From SHWC01 sp050173345 (GTDB taxonomy: Bacteria > Pseudomonadota > Alphaproteobacteria > UBA828): DNA of 64,000 bases. Shown here piece after piece: positions 26,337 through 33,957 of the stretch. A program made the position numbers and the translations under genes. The notes beneath the pieces were generated by a model. It was not told the origin of the DNA. It saw only the letters and a list, made by a program, of their open reading frames with translations, and made no database searches. The stretch covers positions 186,001 to 250,000 of the forward strand of contig JBFXKW010000004.1 of NCBI GenBank assembly GCA_050173345.1, written 5' to 3'. Numbering within the stretch: the stretch's first letter is position 1; each line of letters begins with the position of its first letter.

Positions 26337-27744
26337 GGCGGGCGGTCTCGCCCGCATCTTGTTTTCGTGAGTCACCCCCTCCCCTCCCTCCCCCATCAAG
26401 GGGGAGGGGGTAGGAAAGAGAAGCGCCGCGAAGCCGCACCTCCTGTCCCCTCCCCCCTTGTGGGGGAGGGATAGGGAGGGGGGTCTGATGAAACGGGCCT
26501 CTAGCACGCGCAACCAGCGTCTCGCCGTCGCGCACGGTGACAACGGCAGGAATAATTTCGCCCGGTTGAACCGCGCCGCCCTCGATCCGCACCGGCAGGT
26601 AGCGTTCGCTGCGGCCTTCGCCGTCGCGCTCGACCAGCACCGAGACCGCGCTGCCGACCGTGTTGTCGAGCGCCTCGCGCAGGCGCGCCGCGCCGCGCGC
26701 CCTGAGCCGCGCCGCGCGTTCCTTGCGGAGGGCGACGGGCACCGCCGGCATGCGCGCCGCCGGCGTGCCGGCACGCGCCGAATAGGGGAAGACGTGCAGA
26801 TGATCGAGCCCGGCCTCGTCGATCAGGCGGAGCGTGTTGTCGAACATCGCGTCGTCCTCGGTCGGGAAGCCCGCGATCAGGTCGGCGCCGAAGATCATGT
26901 CGGGGCGCGCCGCGCGCAGCCTCGCGGTGAGCGCGATCACGTCGGCCCGCGCATGGCGCCGCTTCATGCGCTTCAGGATCAGGTCGTCGCCCGCCTGCAC
27001 GCTGAGGTGCAGATGCGGCATCAGGCGCGGCTCGGCGGCGAACAGGGCCTCGAGCCCGGCATCGAGCTCGACCGGGTCGATCGAGGAGAGGCGCAGCCGC
27101 TTCAGCTCGGGGACGGCCGCGAGCAGCCGCCTCACCATCTGGCCGAGCGGCGGGCGGCCCGGCAGGTCGGCGCCATAGGCGCCGATATCGACGCCCGAGA
27201 GCACCACCTCGCGATGGCCGCTCTCGACCAGGAGCCGGACCTCCCGCACGATCGCGCCGATCGGCACGCTGCGGCTCGGCCCGCGGCCATAGGGGATGAT
27301 GCAGAAGGTGCAGCGATGGTCGCAGCCGTTCTGCACCTGCACGAAGGCGCGCGCCCGGTTCTCGAAGCCCGCGACCAGGTGCGCCGCGGTCTCGCGCGCC
27401 GCCATGATGTCGTTGACCACGACGCGCTCGCTCCGCTCGGGCGCGAAGCTCGCGGCCTCCAGCTTCTCGCGGTTGCCGAGCACGCGGTCGATCTCGGCCA
27501 TGGCCGCGTAGCGCGACGGGTCCACCTGCACGCCGCAGCCGGTCACGATGATGCGCGCGTCCGGCCGCTCGCGCCGGGCGCGGCGGATCGCCTGGCGCGC
27601 CTGGCGCTCGGCCTCGGCGGTGACCGCGCAGGTGTTGACGATCACGGCATCGCGGAGGCCCGCCTCGTCGGCCTTGGCGCGCATCGCCTCGGCCTCGTAG
27701 GCGTTCAGCCGGCAGCCGAAGCTGATGATGTCGAGCCCGCTCAT
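26320..27744 (-). CDS. mtaB: tRNA t6A37 methylthiotransferase MtaB, with repeat-encoded C-terminal tail
   Basis: This encodes 474 residues. MtaB is a radical-SAM enzyme that adds methylthio to t6A37 of ANN-decoding tRNAs. The N-terminal methylthiotransferase domain has SFGCRLNAYEAE, NTCAV and TGCGVQ (cluster cysteines). The radical-SAM cluster motif is CDHRCTFCIIPYGRG. The TRAM-like region ends near DGETLVARARG at about residue 415. The last 55-60 residues (QTPLPIPPPQGGRG, LSYPLPLDGGGRGGG) are simply the translation of the CCCTCCC/GGGAGGG repeat at 26375-26486, not a family domain. Its start overlaps the dapF stop (ATGA at 27741-27744). Confidence 0.92.
   Translation of the reverse strand: MSGLDIISFGCRLNAYEAEAMRAKADEAGLRDAVIVNTCAVTAEAERQARQAIRRARRERPDARIIVTGCGVQVDPSRYAAMAEIDRVLGNREKLEAASFAPERSERVVVNDIMAARETAAHLVAGFENRARAFVQVQNGCDHRCTFCIIPYGRGPSRSVPIGAIVREVRLLVESGHREVVLSGVDIGAYGADLPGRPPLGQMVRRLLAAVPELKRLRLSSIDPVELDAGLEALFAAEPRLMPHLHLSVQAGDDLILKRMKRRHARADVIALTARLRAARPDMIFGADLIAGFPTEDDAMFDNTLRLIDEAGLDHLHVFPYSARAGTPAARMPAVPVALRKERAARLRARGAARLREALDNTVGSAVSVLVERDGEGRSERYLPVRIEGGAVQPGEIIPAVVTVRDGETLVARARGPFHQTPLPIPPPQGGRGQEVRLRGASLSYPLPLDGGGRGGGDSRKQDAGETARHGRQT
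26375..26486. repeat. Pyrimidine/purine-rich palindromic repeat pair
   Basis: Unit 1 pairs CCCCCTCCCCTCCCTCCCCC with the GGGGGAGGGGGT that follows ATCAA. Unit 2 pairs TCCCCTCCCCCC with GGGGGAGGGATAGGGAGGGG around CTTGT. The units are separated by about 35 nt containing GAAGCGCCGCGAAGCCGC. A related element lies at 33831-33936. Here the sequence is within the 3' coding part of mtaB. Confidence 0.75.
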
Positions 27745-28574
27745 GCCGCCGCCGCGTCCGGCAGGATACCGGTGAAGCTGGTGGCGACCGGGCCGGCCAT
27801 GACGACATGGCCGTCCTCGCGCCATTCGATGTCGAGCGGCCCGCCGTCGAGGATCACGCGGGCGCGCCGCCCGGTCAGCCCGCGCCTGACGGCGGCGACC
27901 AGGGTGGCGCAGGCGCCGGTGCCGCAGGCGAGCGTGAGGCCGGCGCCGCGCTCCCAGACGCGGAGCCTGATCCGCTCGCGGTCGAGCACCTGGGCGGCCT
28001 CGATGTTGGCGCGCTCGGGGAACAGCGGGTCGTGCTCAAGCTGCGGCCCGAGCGTCGCGAGGTCGACCGCCTCGGCATCGGGCACGAAGAAGACGGCGTG
28101 CGGGTTGCCCATGCTGACCGCGGCAGGATCGCGCAGCGCGCCGGCCGAGAGGTCGAGATGCAGCGTGTCCATCTGGCGGGCGAGCGGGATGTCGCGCCAG
28201 TCGAGCCCGGGCTCGCCCATGTCGACCGCGACGAGGCCGCCGTCGCGCGCCTCGGCGCGGAGCAGGCCCGCCCGGGTCTCGATCACGATGCGGCGCCGGC
28301 CGCTCTCGCGGGCCAGCAGCGCGGCGACGCAGCGCGTGCCGTTGCCACAGGCGCCGACCTCTCCGCCGTCAGGGTTATAGATGCGCATGAAGACGTCGGC
28401 ATCCTTCGAGCGCGCCGGCTCGATCTCCAGGAGTTGGTCGCAGCCTACCCCGGTGCGCCGGTCGGCGATCGCCCTGACCGCGCCGGCATCGAGCGCGATC
28501 GGCCGCACCCGGCCGTCGAGCACCACGAAATCGTTGCCGAGCCCGTGCATCTTGATGAAGGGGGTGCCGCTCAT
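27741..28574 (-). CDS. dapF: Diaminopimelate epimerase
   Basis: This encodes 277 residues from the ATG at 28574 (MSGTPFIKMHGLGNDFVVLD, the usual family start). DapF interconverts LL- and meso-diaminopimelate in the lysine and peptidoglycan pathway. The two catalytic cysteines are seen in GACGNGTRC and LACGTGACAT. Substrate residues include GNPHAVFF. The frame stays open for another 81 codons upstream, but that sequence is unlike any dapF N-terminus and seems to be a separate remnant. The gene heads dapF-mtaB-ftsY, all coupled by overlaps, a common alphaproteobacterial order. Confidence 0.95.
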   Translation of the reverse strand: MSGTPFIKMHGLGNDFVVLDGRVRPIALDAGAVRAIADRRTGVGCDQLLEIEPARSKDADVFMRIYNPDGGEVGACGNGTRCVAALLARESGRRRIVIETRAGLLRAEARDGGLVAVDMGEPGLDWRDIPLARQMDTLHLDLSAGALRDPAAVSMGNPHAVFFVPDAEAVDLATLGPQLEHDPLFPERANIEAAQVLDRERIRLRVWERGAGLTLACGTGACATLVAAVRRGLTGRRARVILDGGPLDIEWREDGHVVMAGPVATSFTGILPDAAAA

Positions 28575-28817
28575 GGCGGGGTTATAGGGCGCGCCCGTGC
28601 CCGCGTCCACTTGGCCCCCGAAACGAGCCGACGTGCCGTCTTGAACGGACTCGTCGCGCAGGTTGCGCTCATCCGCCTCCCAATACACGTCGATCGGCTC
28701 GATGATGTCGCCGAGGATGCGTGCGGTTCCCTTCATCGAGCCGATGATCGAGCGAGTCTTCCTACTCGCAGGCCCAGCCGGCGTTTCAGATGTCGTACTG
28801 GTGCAATCCTTACTCAT
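28575..28817 (-). pseudogene. Possible antitoxin-like remnant upstream of dapF
   Basis: In frame with dapF and with its own ATG at 28817 lies about 80 codons whose middle, SIIGSMKGTARILGDIIEPI followed by DVYWEADE, resembles the C-terminal toxin-wrapping tail of Phd/AbrB-type antitoxins (a G-x-M-K-G-x-x-x-I-x-x-D-I-x-x-P pattern). No DNA-binding part and no neighbouring toxin are seen, and there is no stop before dapF, so if translated it would give a DapF with an 81-residue extension. I read it as a fragment of a lost toxin-antitoxin module. The family resemblance is from memory of the motif and is uncertain. Confidence 0.35.
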
Positions 28818-29040
28818 GGAGCACGTCTATATGCTCGAACCTCGGCGTAGTCAGCCGGCGATTGAAGCGACCCAGTAGTGTGAAGCGACCTCGGGAACCC
28901 GCAGGCTTCCTAATGGGCTTGCTGCAACGGTTGTTGCACGCGCGCGGGACCTTATGCGATGTGACGGGCGCTAAGTGATTCAAACGACTCGTTAATTTTC
29001 CACCTTTACTAAGCTACTGATTCTGCTATGATTTCTTTTG
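28818..29040. other. Lower-GC stretch between the dapF upstream remnant and the methyltransferase gene
   Basis: No gene is recognised here. Short open frames exist on both strands, none with family-like content. GC falls through this stretch, especially after 28980, toward the AT-rich promoter region of the methyltransferase. It is probably the left edge of the accessory patch. Confidence 0.4.
29005..29032 (+). promoter_or_regulatory. Promoter of the methyltransferase gene
   Basis: TTTACT (29005-29010) and TATGAT (29027-29032) are 16 bp apart. The -10 ends only 8 nt before the ATG at 29041, so transcription would begin at or within a few bases of the start codon. No ribosome site is present in that interval. 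Confidence 0.5.
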
Positions 29041-29634
29041 ATGGATGGGACTTATAACCTCAACGGCGGGTTCAAGCCGACCCTGAAACGGTTCGCCGAT
29101 CTCGGCGGACCCGATTTTTTCCCTACGCCGCAGTGGGCCACGTTCGCACTCATCGACAACGAACGGTTCGACGGCGACATTTGGGAATGCGCTTGCGGCA
29201 ATGGAGCCATGTCCCGTGTCCTGGAGGAAACTAAAAGCTACGTCTTCAGCTCGGATCTCTACCAGCGTGGATATGGCGAGGCGGGACGCGACTTCCTGAA
29301 GGCGACACGTCGAACAGATAACATCATCACGAATCCACCATATAACAGCGCTGAGGGATTCGTCAGAGTCGGAACAAAACTTGCAAAGCACAAATTCGCA
29401 TTGCTACTGCGGCTTGCGTTTCTCGAAGGAGCCAACCGTGCAAACACCATATTTGCTCGGACCCCTCCATCGCGCGTATGGGTATTCAGTGAGCGAATTA
29501 CGTTTTATCCGACTGGCGTAGAAGTCAAAGGAACAGGAACCACAGCGTACGCGTGGTTTGTATGGGACAGAGACGCACAGAGCCGAACGGAGTTACGTTG
29601 GTTGAAGCCTGGCTACCGGGCGCGGTATTCTTAG
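29041..29634 (+). CDS. Phage-type SAM-dependent DNA methyltransferase (probably N6-adenine)
   Basis: This encodes 197 residues. After FFPTPQWAT comes SAM motif I as IWECACGNGAMSRVL (about 48-61), the motif II strand SSDLYQRGYGEAGRDFL (D72) and the catalytic NPPY of amino-methyltransferases (N98-Y101, ITNPPYNSAEGFV). The rest (LLLRLAFLEG, RVWVFSERITFYP, YAWFVWDRD) follows a compact family often found in prophages and mobile islands, where it modifies adenine. The target is not predictable. GC is clearly lower than in the flanking genes, indicating transfer. It converges on a winged-helix gene with stops overlapping by 3 nt. A TTG at 29038 is a less likely start. Confidence 0.8.
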   Translation: MDGTYNLNGGFKPTLKRFADLGGPDFFPTPQWATFALIDNERFDGDIWECACGNGAMSRVLEETKSYVFSSDLYQRGYGEAGRDFLKATRRTDNIITNPPYNSAEGFVRVGTKLAKHKFALLLRLAFLEGANRANTIFARTPPSRVWVFSERITFYPTGVEVKGTGTTAYAWFVWDRDAQSRTELRWLKPGYRARYS

Positions 29635-29945
29635 GGTCGCTCCCGCTGCCTGCCCGAGTCAGTAACTTGATAGCCCACGCGTGGGACATGCTTTAGATAG
29701 CCCTCACAGATGTAATTTCCTTCCTGATCGAAGTGTGATTTGATATTTCGAATTTGCTGCTCCCACATTTCCTCATTGGGTCGCGTCTTAGATTGAGTTC
29801 GATCAGCGGAAGAGAGAGTAAGGTAGTTTGGAACTTCCTTCCTACATCTTTGAAAGGTTGCTATGCCATTCGGCGCGGCCTTCGCAATTTGGACTATCGC
29901 GAATGCTACCTCAGACTCGGTAACACGATTATGTTTCCGGCGCAT
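29631..29945 (-). CDS. Mrr-N-like winged-helix protein of the accessory patch
   Basis: This encodes about 104 residues from the ATG at 29945, chosen because GGGGGG lies 5 nt upstream; an ATG at 30005 would give 124. Not a named family for me. The pattern VTESEVAFAIVQIAKAAPNG, then PNEEMWEQQIRNIKSH and GNYICEGYLKHVPRVGYQVT resembles the winged-helix region that precedes nuclease domains in Mrr-type restriction proteins (W-E-x-x-x-R-N-I-x-S-H and the G-Y-x-x-T-x-x-G wing). The nuclease domain itself is absent, so it may be a DNA-binding regulator or a specificity piece. Lower GC, same patch as the methyltransferase, opposite strand with stop codons interlocked. Confidence 0.6.
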   Translation of the reverse strand: MRRKHNRVTESEVAFAIVQIAKAAPNGIATFQRCRKEVPNYLTLSSADRTQSKTRPNEEMWEQQIRNIKSHFDQEGNYICEGYLKHVPRVGYQVTDSGRQRERP

Positions 29946-30005
29946 TTTGCCCCCCATTTTCAGCTTGGATATTTTAGGGGTATCACCACTAACGAGCGAG
30001 TCCAT

Positions 30006-30201
30006 TGAATAAGATTGGGTAGCCCTATTCCAACGCCCGATTGTCGGAGGGCTTCTCCCCGGAGGCGCAGATTGACTATCTCCCCGCCGGGGCCTACATT
30101 CCGGCCGTCCTGACGCCTTAGGGCCGCCGCCTCCGAGGAGGTACGCCAGTCCGCGAGTCTCGCGCGCTGGCGCGTTTGCATTTGGATCAATGGGTTAGCC
30201 C
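30006..30201. other. Gap upstream of ffh
   Basis: No gene is supported. Composition returns from low to high GC across this stretch. Several short GC hairpins are present (for example CCTCCGAGGAGG near 30138). I looked for the SRP RNA hairpin sequence here and did not see it. It should hold the ffh promoter, but no consensus pair stands out. Confidence 0.4.
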
Positions 30202-31590
30202 GTGTTCGACACCCTGACCAACCGGCTGAATGCCGTCTTCGAGCGGCTCACCAGGCGCGGCGCGCTGTCGGAGGCCGACGTGAGCGAGGGCCTGCGCGAG
30301 GTGCGCATCGCGCTGCTCGAGGCCGATGTCGCGCTGCCCGTGGTTAAGGACTTCGTCGCCCGCGTCAAGGAGCAGGCGGTCGGCCACGAGGTGCTGCGCT
30401 CGGTCACGCCGGGCCAGCAGATCATCAAGCTGGTCCACGACCATCTGGTCCAGACGCTGGGTGCCGACGAATCCGAACTCGACCTCGCGGTCGAGCCGCC
30501 TTCGGTGATCCTGATGGCGGGCCTCCAAGGCTCGGGCAAGACCACGACCAGCGCCAAGCTCGCCCGCCGCCTCAGCCGGCAATACAGGAAACGCTGCCTG
30601 CTCGCCTCGCTCGACACGCGCCGCCCGGCCGCCATGGAGCAGCTCGCCGTGCTCGGCAAACAGGCCGAGATCGACGTGCTGCCGATCGTGCCGGGCGAGG
30701 ACGCGGTCAGGATCGCGAAGCGCGCGCGCGAGACCGCCCGGCTCGAAGGCTATGACGTGGTGATCCTCGATACCGCGGGGCGCCTGCACGTCGACCAGGA
30801 GCTGATGGACGAGGTCGCGGCGGTGCACGCGGCGACCCGCCCGGTCGAGACGCTGCTGGTCGCCGACGCGCTGACCGGCCAGGACGCGGTCAACGTCGCG
30901 AGCCAGTTCAAGGCGCGCCTGCCGCTCACCGGCATCGTGCTGACCCGGGCGGACGGTGACGGCCGCGGCGGCGCCGCGCTCTCGATGCGCGCGGTCACCG
31001 GCTGCCCGATCAAGCTGATCGGCGTCGGCGAGAAGCTCGACGCGCTCGAAGCCTTCCACCCCGAGGGCATCGCCTCGCGCATCCTCGGCATGGGCGACAT
31101 CGTCTCGCTGGTCGAGAAGGCGCAGGCGACGGTCGATCAGGCCGAGGCCGAGAAGCTCGCCGCCAAGGTGCAGAAGGGCGCCTTCGACCTCGACGATCTC
31201 GCCAAGCAGCTCCAGCAGATGAAGAAGATGGGCGGCATGGACGGCCTGCTCGGCCTGCTCCCCGGCGTCGGCAAGGTCAAGAAGCAGCTCGCCCAGGCCA
31301 ACATCGACGACGCCATGCTGGGCCGCCAGCTCGCCATCATCCAGTCGATGACCGCGAGGGAGCGGCGTTACCCGAAGCTCCTGAACGCCTCGCGGCGGCG
31401 GCGCATCGCGGCCGGCTCGGGCACCTCGATCCAGGAGGTCAACCGGCTGCTCAAGCAGTTCCAGCAGATGAGCGGCATGGTGAAGAAGCTTGGCAAGGTG
31501 GGCGCCAAGGGCCTGCTGCGCGGCCTGCCGCCCGGCACCATCCCGCCCGGCGCGTTGCCCCCAGGATTCCCGCGCGGCGGCGCGTCGTGA
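30202..31590 (+). CDS. ffh: Signal recognition particle protein Ffh (SRP54)
   Basis: This encodes 462 residues with a GTG start (MFDTLTNRLNAVFERLTRRG). Ffh binds signal sequences at the ribosome exit and, with 4.5S RNA, targets them to FtsY. The N domain is followed by the G domain: GLQGSGKTTTSAKLA, DTRRPAAMEQL, DTAGRL and TRADGDGRGGAAL. The methionine-rich M domain begins near MGGMDGLLGLLPGVGK and includes the RNA-binding RRRRIAAGSGTSIQEVN. The gene starts the conserved run ffh-rpsP-rimM-trmD-rplS. Confidence 0.97.
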   Translation: MFDTLTNRLNAVFERLTRRGALSEADVSEGLREVRIALLEADVALPVVKDFVARVKEQAVGHEVLRSVTPGQQIIKLVHDHLVQTLGADESELDLAVEPPSVILMAGLQGSGKTTTSAKLARRLSRQYRKRCLLASLDTRRPAAMEQLAVLGKQAEIDVLPIVPGEDAVRIAKRARETARLEGYDVVILDTAGRLHVDQELMDEVAAVHAATRPVETLLVADALTGQDAVNVASQFKARLPLTGIVLTRADGDGRGGAALSMRAVTGCPIKLIGVGEKLDALEAFHPEGIASRILGMGDIVSLVEKAQATVDQAEAEKLAAKVQKGAFDLDDLAKQLQQMKKMGGMDGLLGLLPGVGKVKKQLAQANIDDAMLGRQLAIIQSMTARERRYPKLLNASRRRRIAAGSGTSIQEVNRLLKQFQQMSGMVKKLGKVGAKGLLRGLPPGTIPPGALPPGFPRGGAS

Positions 31591-31669
31591 CCCGCCGCGC
31601 ACGCCTCGAACCAGCGTTGACGAGATCACCAAGGACACTGAGCCAAGACATCGAAAGGACGTTGAGCGC

Positions 31670-32101
31670 ATGAGTCTGACAATTCGCCTCTCGCGCGCGG
31701 GCGCAAAGAAACGGCCGTTCTACCGCATCGTGATCGCCGATTCGCGGATGGCCCGCGACGGCCGGTTCATCGAGCGGGTCGGCAGCTACGACCCGATGCT
31801 GCTGCGCGACAACCCGGACCGCGTGAAGCTCAACGCCGAGCGCATCCAGCACTGGCTGGGCGTCGGCGCGCAGCCCTCCGACCGGGTCGCCCGCTTCCTC
31901 GGCGAGGCGTCGCTGGCGCCGATGCCGGCGCGGCGCGAGACGCCGCAAAAGTCTCAGCCGAAGAAGAAGGCGCAGGAGCGCCTGAAGGAAGCGGCCGAGA
32001 AGGTGGCTGCCGCGGCCGCAGCCGCCGCCGCGCCGGCGGAGCCCGAGGCTGCGCCGGCAGAGGCCGCCGCAGAACAGGCCCCGGCGGAAGGCGGCGCCTG
32101 A
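31670..32101 (+). CDS. rpsP: 30S ribosomal protein S16
   Basis: This encodes 143 residues starting MSLTIRLSRAGAKKRPFYRI, the typical S16 start; an in-frame upstream ATG at 31490 lies inside ffh and is rejected. The core domain occupies about 1-85. The remaining tail of about 55 residues, Lys/Glu/Ala-rich and probably helical or disordered (QPKKKAQERLKEAAEKVAA), is the extension common in alphaproteobacteria. It is separated from ffh by 79 nt and followed by rimM after 4 nt. Confidence 0.96.
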   Translation: MSLTIRLSRAGAKKRPFYRIVIADSRMARDGRFIERVGSYDPMLLRDNPDRVKLNAERIQHWLGVGAQPSDRVARFLGEASLAPMPARRETPQKSQPKKKAQERLKEAAEKVAAAAAAAAAPAEPEAAPAEAAAEQAPAEGGA

Positions 32102-32105
32102 GCCG

Positions 32106-32660
32106 ATGGCGCGTCTCGCCGCAAACCAGCGCGCGACCGACCGCATGCCAGCGGCGGGCCGCCTCGTCTGCCTGGGCGAGATCGTCGGGCCGCATGGCGT
32201 GCGCGGCGCGGTGCGCGTGAAGAGCTTTGCGGCGACGCCGGGAGGCCTAGCGGCCTATGGCGCGCTCAGCGACGCGAGCGGCCGGCGCAAGTTCGAGCTC
32301 AGGCTGATCGGCGAAAGTCGTGGCGCCCTGATCGCGCAGATCGAGGGCGTCGACGATCGCGACGCCGCCGAGGCGCTGCGCGGCACGCGGCTCTATGTCG
32401 GCCGCGACGCGCTGCCCGCGCCCGAGCCCGACGATTTCTACCATGTCGACCTGATCGGCCTGCGCGTCGTCGACACCAGGGGCGAGGCGATCGGCCGCGT
32501 CCGCGACGTGCTCGACCTGCCGGCCGGCGCCGTGCTCGAGATCGAGCGCGAGGATGGCGACGAGTTGCTGCTGCCGTTCACGCGCGCGGCGGTGCCGACC
32601 GTCGATCTCGACGCCGGCCTGATGGTCGTCGATCTGCCAGCGGAGGTCGGGCCACAATGA
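32106..32660 (+). CDS. rimM: Ribosome maturation factor RimM
   Basis: This encodes 184 residues. RimM binds S19 and helps 30S head assembly. The N-terminal beta-barrel starts with VCLGEIVGPHGVRGAVRVKS and the PRC-barrel half contains DDFYHVDLIGLRVVDT and LLLPFTRAAVPTVDLDAG. The first 13 residues may not be translated, since another ATG is at 32145 just before the conserved part. Its stop overlaps trmD as ATGA (32657-32660). Confidence 0.95.
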   Translation: MARLAANQRATDRMPAAGRLVCLGEIVGPHGVRGAVRVKSFAATPGGLAAYGALSDASGRRKFELRLIGESRGALIAQIEGVDDRDAAEALRGTRLYVGRDALPAPEPDDFYHVDLIGLRVVDTRGEAIGRVRDVLDLPAGAVLEIEREDGDELLLPFTRAAVPTVDLDAGLMVVDLPAEVGPQ

Positions 32661-33394
32661 GCGAGGCGAACCGCAGCGTGGCCGCCTGGCAGGCGCGCGT
32701 CTTGACCATCTACCCTGAGATGTTCCCGGGCCCGCTGGCCTTCGCGCTCGCGGGCCGCGCGATCGCGGAGGGCCTCTGGTCGCTCGAAGCGTTCGACGTC
32801 CGCCGCTTCGCGAAGGACCGCCACGGCTCGGTCGACGATGCGCCGTTCGGCGGCGGACCGGGCATGGTGATGCGCGCCGACGTGTTGGCGGATGCGATCG
32901 ACGCGGTGCGCCTGCCTGCGCCCGCGCCGCTCGTCTATCTCTCGGCGCGCGGGCGCATGCTCACCCAGTCGCGCGTGCGCGAGCTCGCCGCGGGGCCGGG
33001 CGTCACGCTGATCTGTGGCCGCTTCGAGGGCATCGATCAGCGAGTCATCGAGGCGCGCGAGGTCGAGGAGCTCTCGATCGGCGACTATGTATTGTCCGGC
33101 GGCGAGATCGCCGCGCTCGCGCTGCTCGACGCCTGCGTGCGGCTTCTGCCCGGCGTGGTCGGGCGCGCCCAGTCGCTCGCCGAGGAGAGCCACGAGGCGG
33201 GCCTGCTCGAATACCCCCATTACACGCGGCCGCAGGAGTTCGAAGGCCGCCCGGTTCCCGAGGTTCTCCTGTCCGGCAACCATGAGCGCATCCGCTCCTG
33301 GCGCCGCGCCGAGGCGGAGCGCGCCACGCGCGAACGCCGCGCCGATCTCTGGGAACGCTATGACCGAAACCGCGCCGCGCGCGCCGGAGCTTGA
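32657..33394 (+). CDS. trmD: tRNA (guanine-N1-)-methyltransferase
   Basis: This encodes 245 residues. TrmD methylates G37 of tRNAs reading CNN codons, preventing +1 frameshifting. It is a SPOUT-fold enzyme; the trefoil-knot SAM site shows LICGRFEGIDQRV and the loop SIGDYVLSGGEIAALALLDA, followed by LLEYPHYTRP. The start ATG is inside the rimM stop. It is 13 nt from rplS. All expected motifs are present. Confidence 0.97.
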   Translation: MSEANRSVAAWQARVLTIYPEMFPGPLAFALAGRAIAEGLWSLEAFDVRRFAKDRHGSVDDAPFGGGPGMVMRADVLADAIDAVRLPAPAPLVYLSARGRMLTQSRVRELAAGPGVTLICGRFEGIDQRVIEAREVEELSIGDYVLSGGEIAALALLDACVRLLPGVVGRAQSLAEESHEAGLLEYPHYTRPQEFEGRPVPEVLLSGNHERIRSWRRAEAERATRERRADLWERYDRNRAARAGA

Positions 33395-33407
33395 AGGGGC
33401 CTGAGCC

Positions 33408-33809
33408 ATGAACATCATCGAACAGCTCGAGAAAGAATCGATCGAGAAGCTCGCCGCCGAGCGCGCGATCCCCGAATTCGGCCCCGGCGACACCGTGCGG
33501 GTCAAGCTCAAGGTGATCGAGGGCACGCGCGAGCGCATCCAGGCGTTCGAGGGCGTCTGCATCGCGCGGCGCAACCGCGGCCTCAACTCCGCCTTCACCT
33601 TGCGCAAGATCTCCTATGGCGAGGGCGTCGAGCGCGTCTTCCCGCTCTATTCGCCGCGCATCGCGGGGATCGAGGTGGTCAAGCGCGGCGCGGTGCGCCG
33701 CGCCAAGCTCTATTACCTGCGCGGACGGCGCGGCAAGTCCGCGCGCATCGCCGAGAAGCGCCGCGACGTCTCGGCCGCGGCGCGGCCGGAGGACAACGGC
33801 GAGTCGTAA
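33408..33809 (+). CDS. rplS: 50S ribosomal protein L19
   Basis: This encodes 133 residues. The L19 core is complete: PEFGPGDTVRVKLKVIEGTR, RIQAFEGVCIARRNRGLNS, TLRKISYGEGVERVFPLYSP and the basic KLYYLRGRRGKSARI. L19 sits at the 30S-50S interface. A C-terminal tail of about 18 residues follows the core. It ends the SRP/ribosome run; a palindromic repeat separates it from leuC. Confidence 0.97.
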   Translation: MNIIEQLEKESIEKLAAERAIPEFGPGDTVRVKLKVIEGTRERIQAFEGVCIARRNRGLNSAFTLRKISYGEGVERVFPLYSPRIAGIEVVKRGAVRRAKLYYLRGRRGKSARIAEKRRDVSAAARPEDNGES

Positions 33810-33830
33810 GCCCGAGGAGACGCGCAGGCT

Positions 33831-33936
33831 TCCATCCCCTCTCGTCTATTGAGATGGAGGGGGCGGGAGCTGGAACCGCGAAGCGCGCCGCCCCATCTCT
33901 TTTCCCTCCCCCTCGACGAGAAGGGCCGGGATGGGG
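33831..33936. repeat. Degenerate member of the CCCTCCC/GGGAGGG palindrome family
   Basis: CCATCCCCTCTCGTCTATTG with GAGATGGAGGGGGCGGG forms one imperfect hairpin. CATCTCTTTTCCCTCCCCCT with CGACGAGAAGGGCCGGGATGGGG forms a second. Between them lies CGCGAAGCGCGCC, similar to the spacer of the repeat at 26375. It separates rplS and leuC. Confidence 0.6.
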
Positions 33937-33957
33937 GCATATATTGGATCGAGCGTC

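Noticed and set aside
28790..28978. Plus-strand short open frame of 62 codons in the accessory patch.
   Set aside because: It has no family features and no clear ribosome site, and it overlaps the better-supported minus-strand remnant.
29960..30190. Minus-strand open frame of 76 codons upstream of ffh.
   Set aside because: It overlaps the winged-helix gene start and shows no recognisable motif; it could be a decayed fragment but cannot be supported.
30006..30201. Search for the 4.5S/SRP RNA gene near ffh.
   Set aside because: The conserved apical sequence of the SRP RNA was not seen in this gap or nearby.
33931..33957. Upstream ATG for leuC at 33931.
   Set aside because: It begins at the end of a repeat, has no good ribosome site, and adds residues absent from LeuC.
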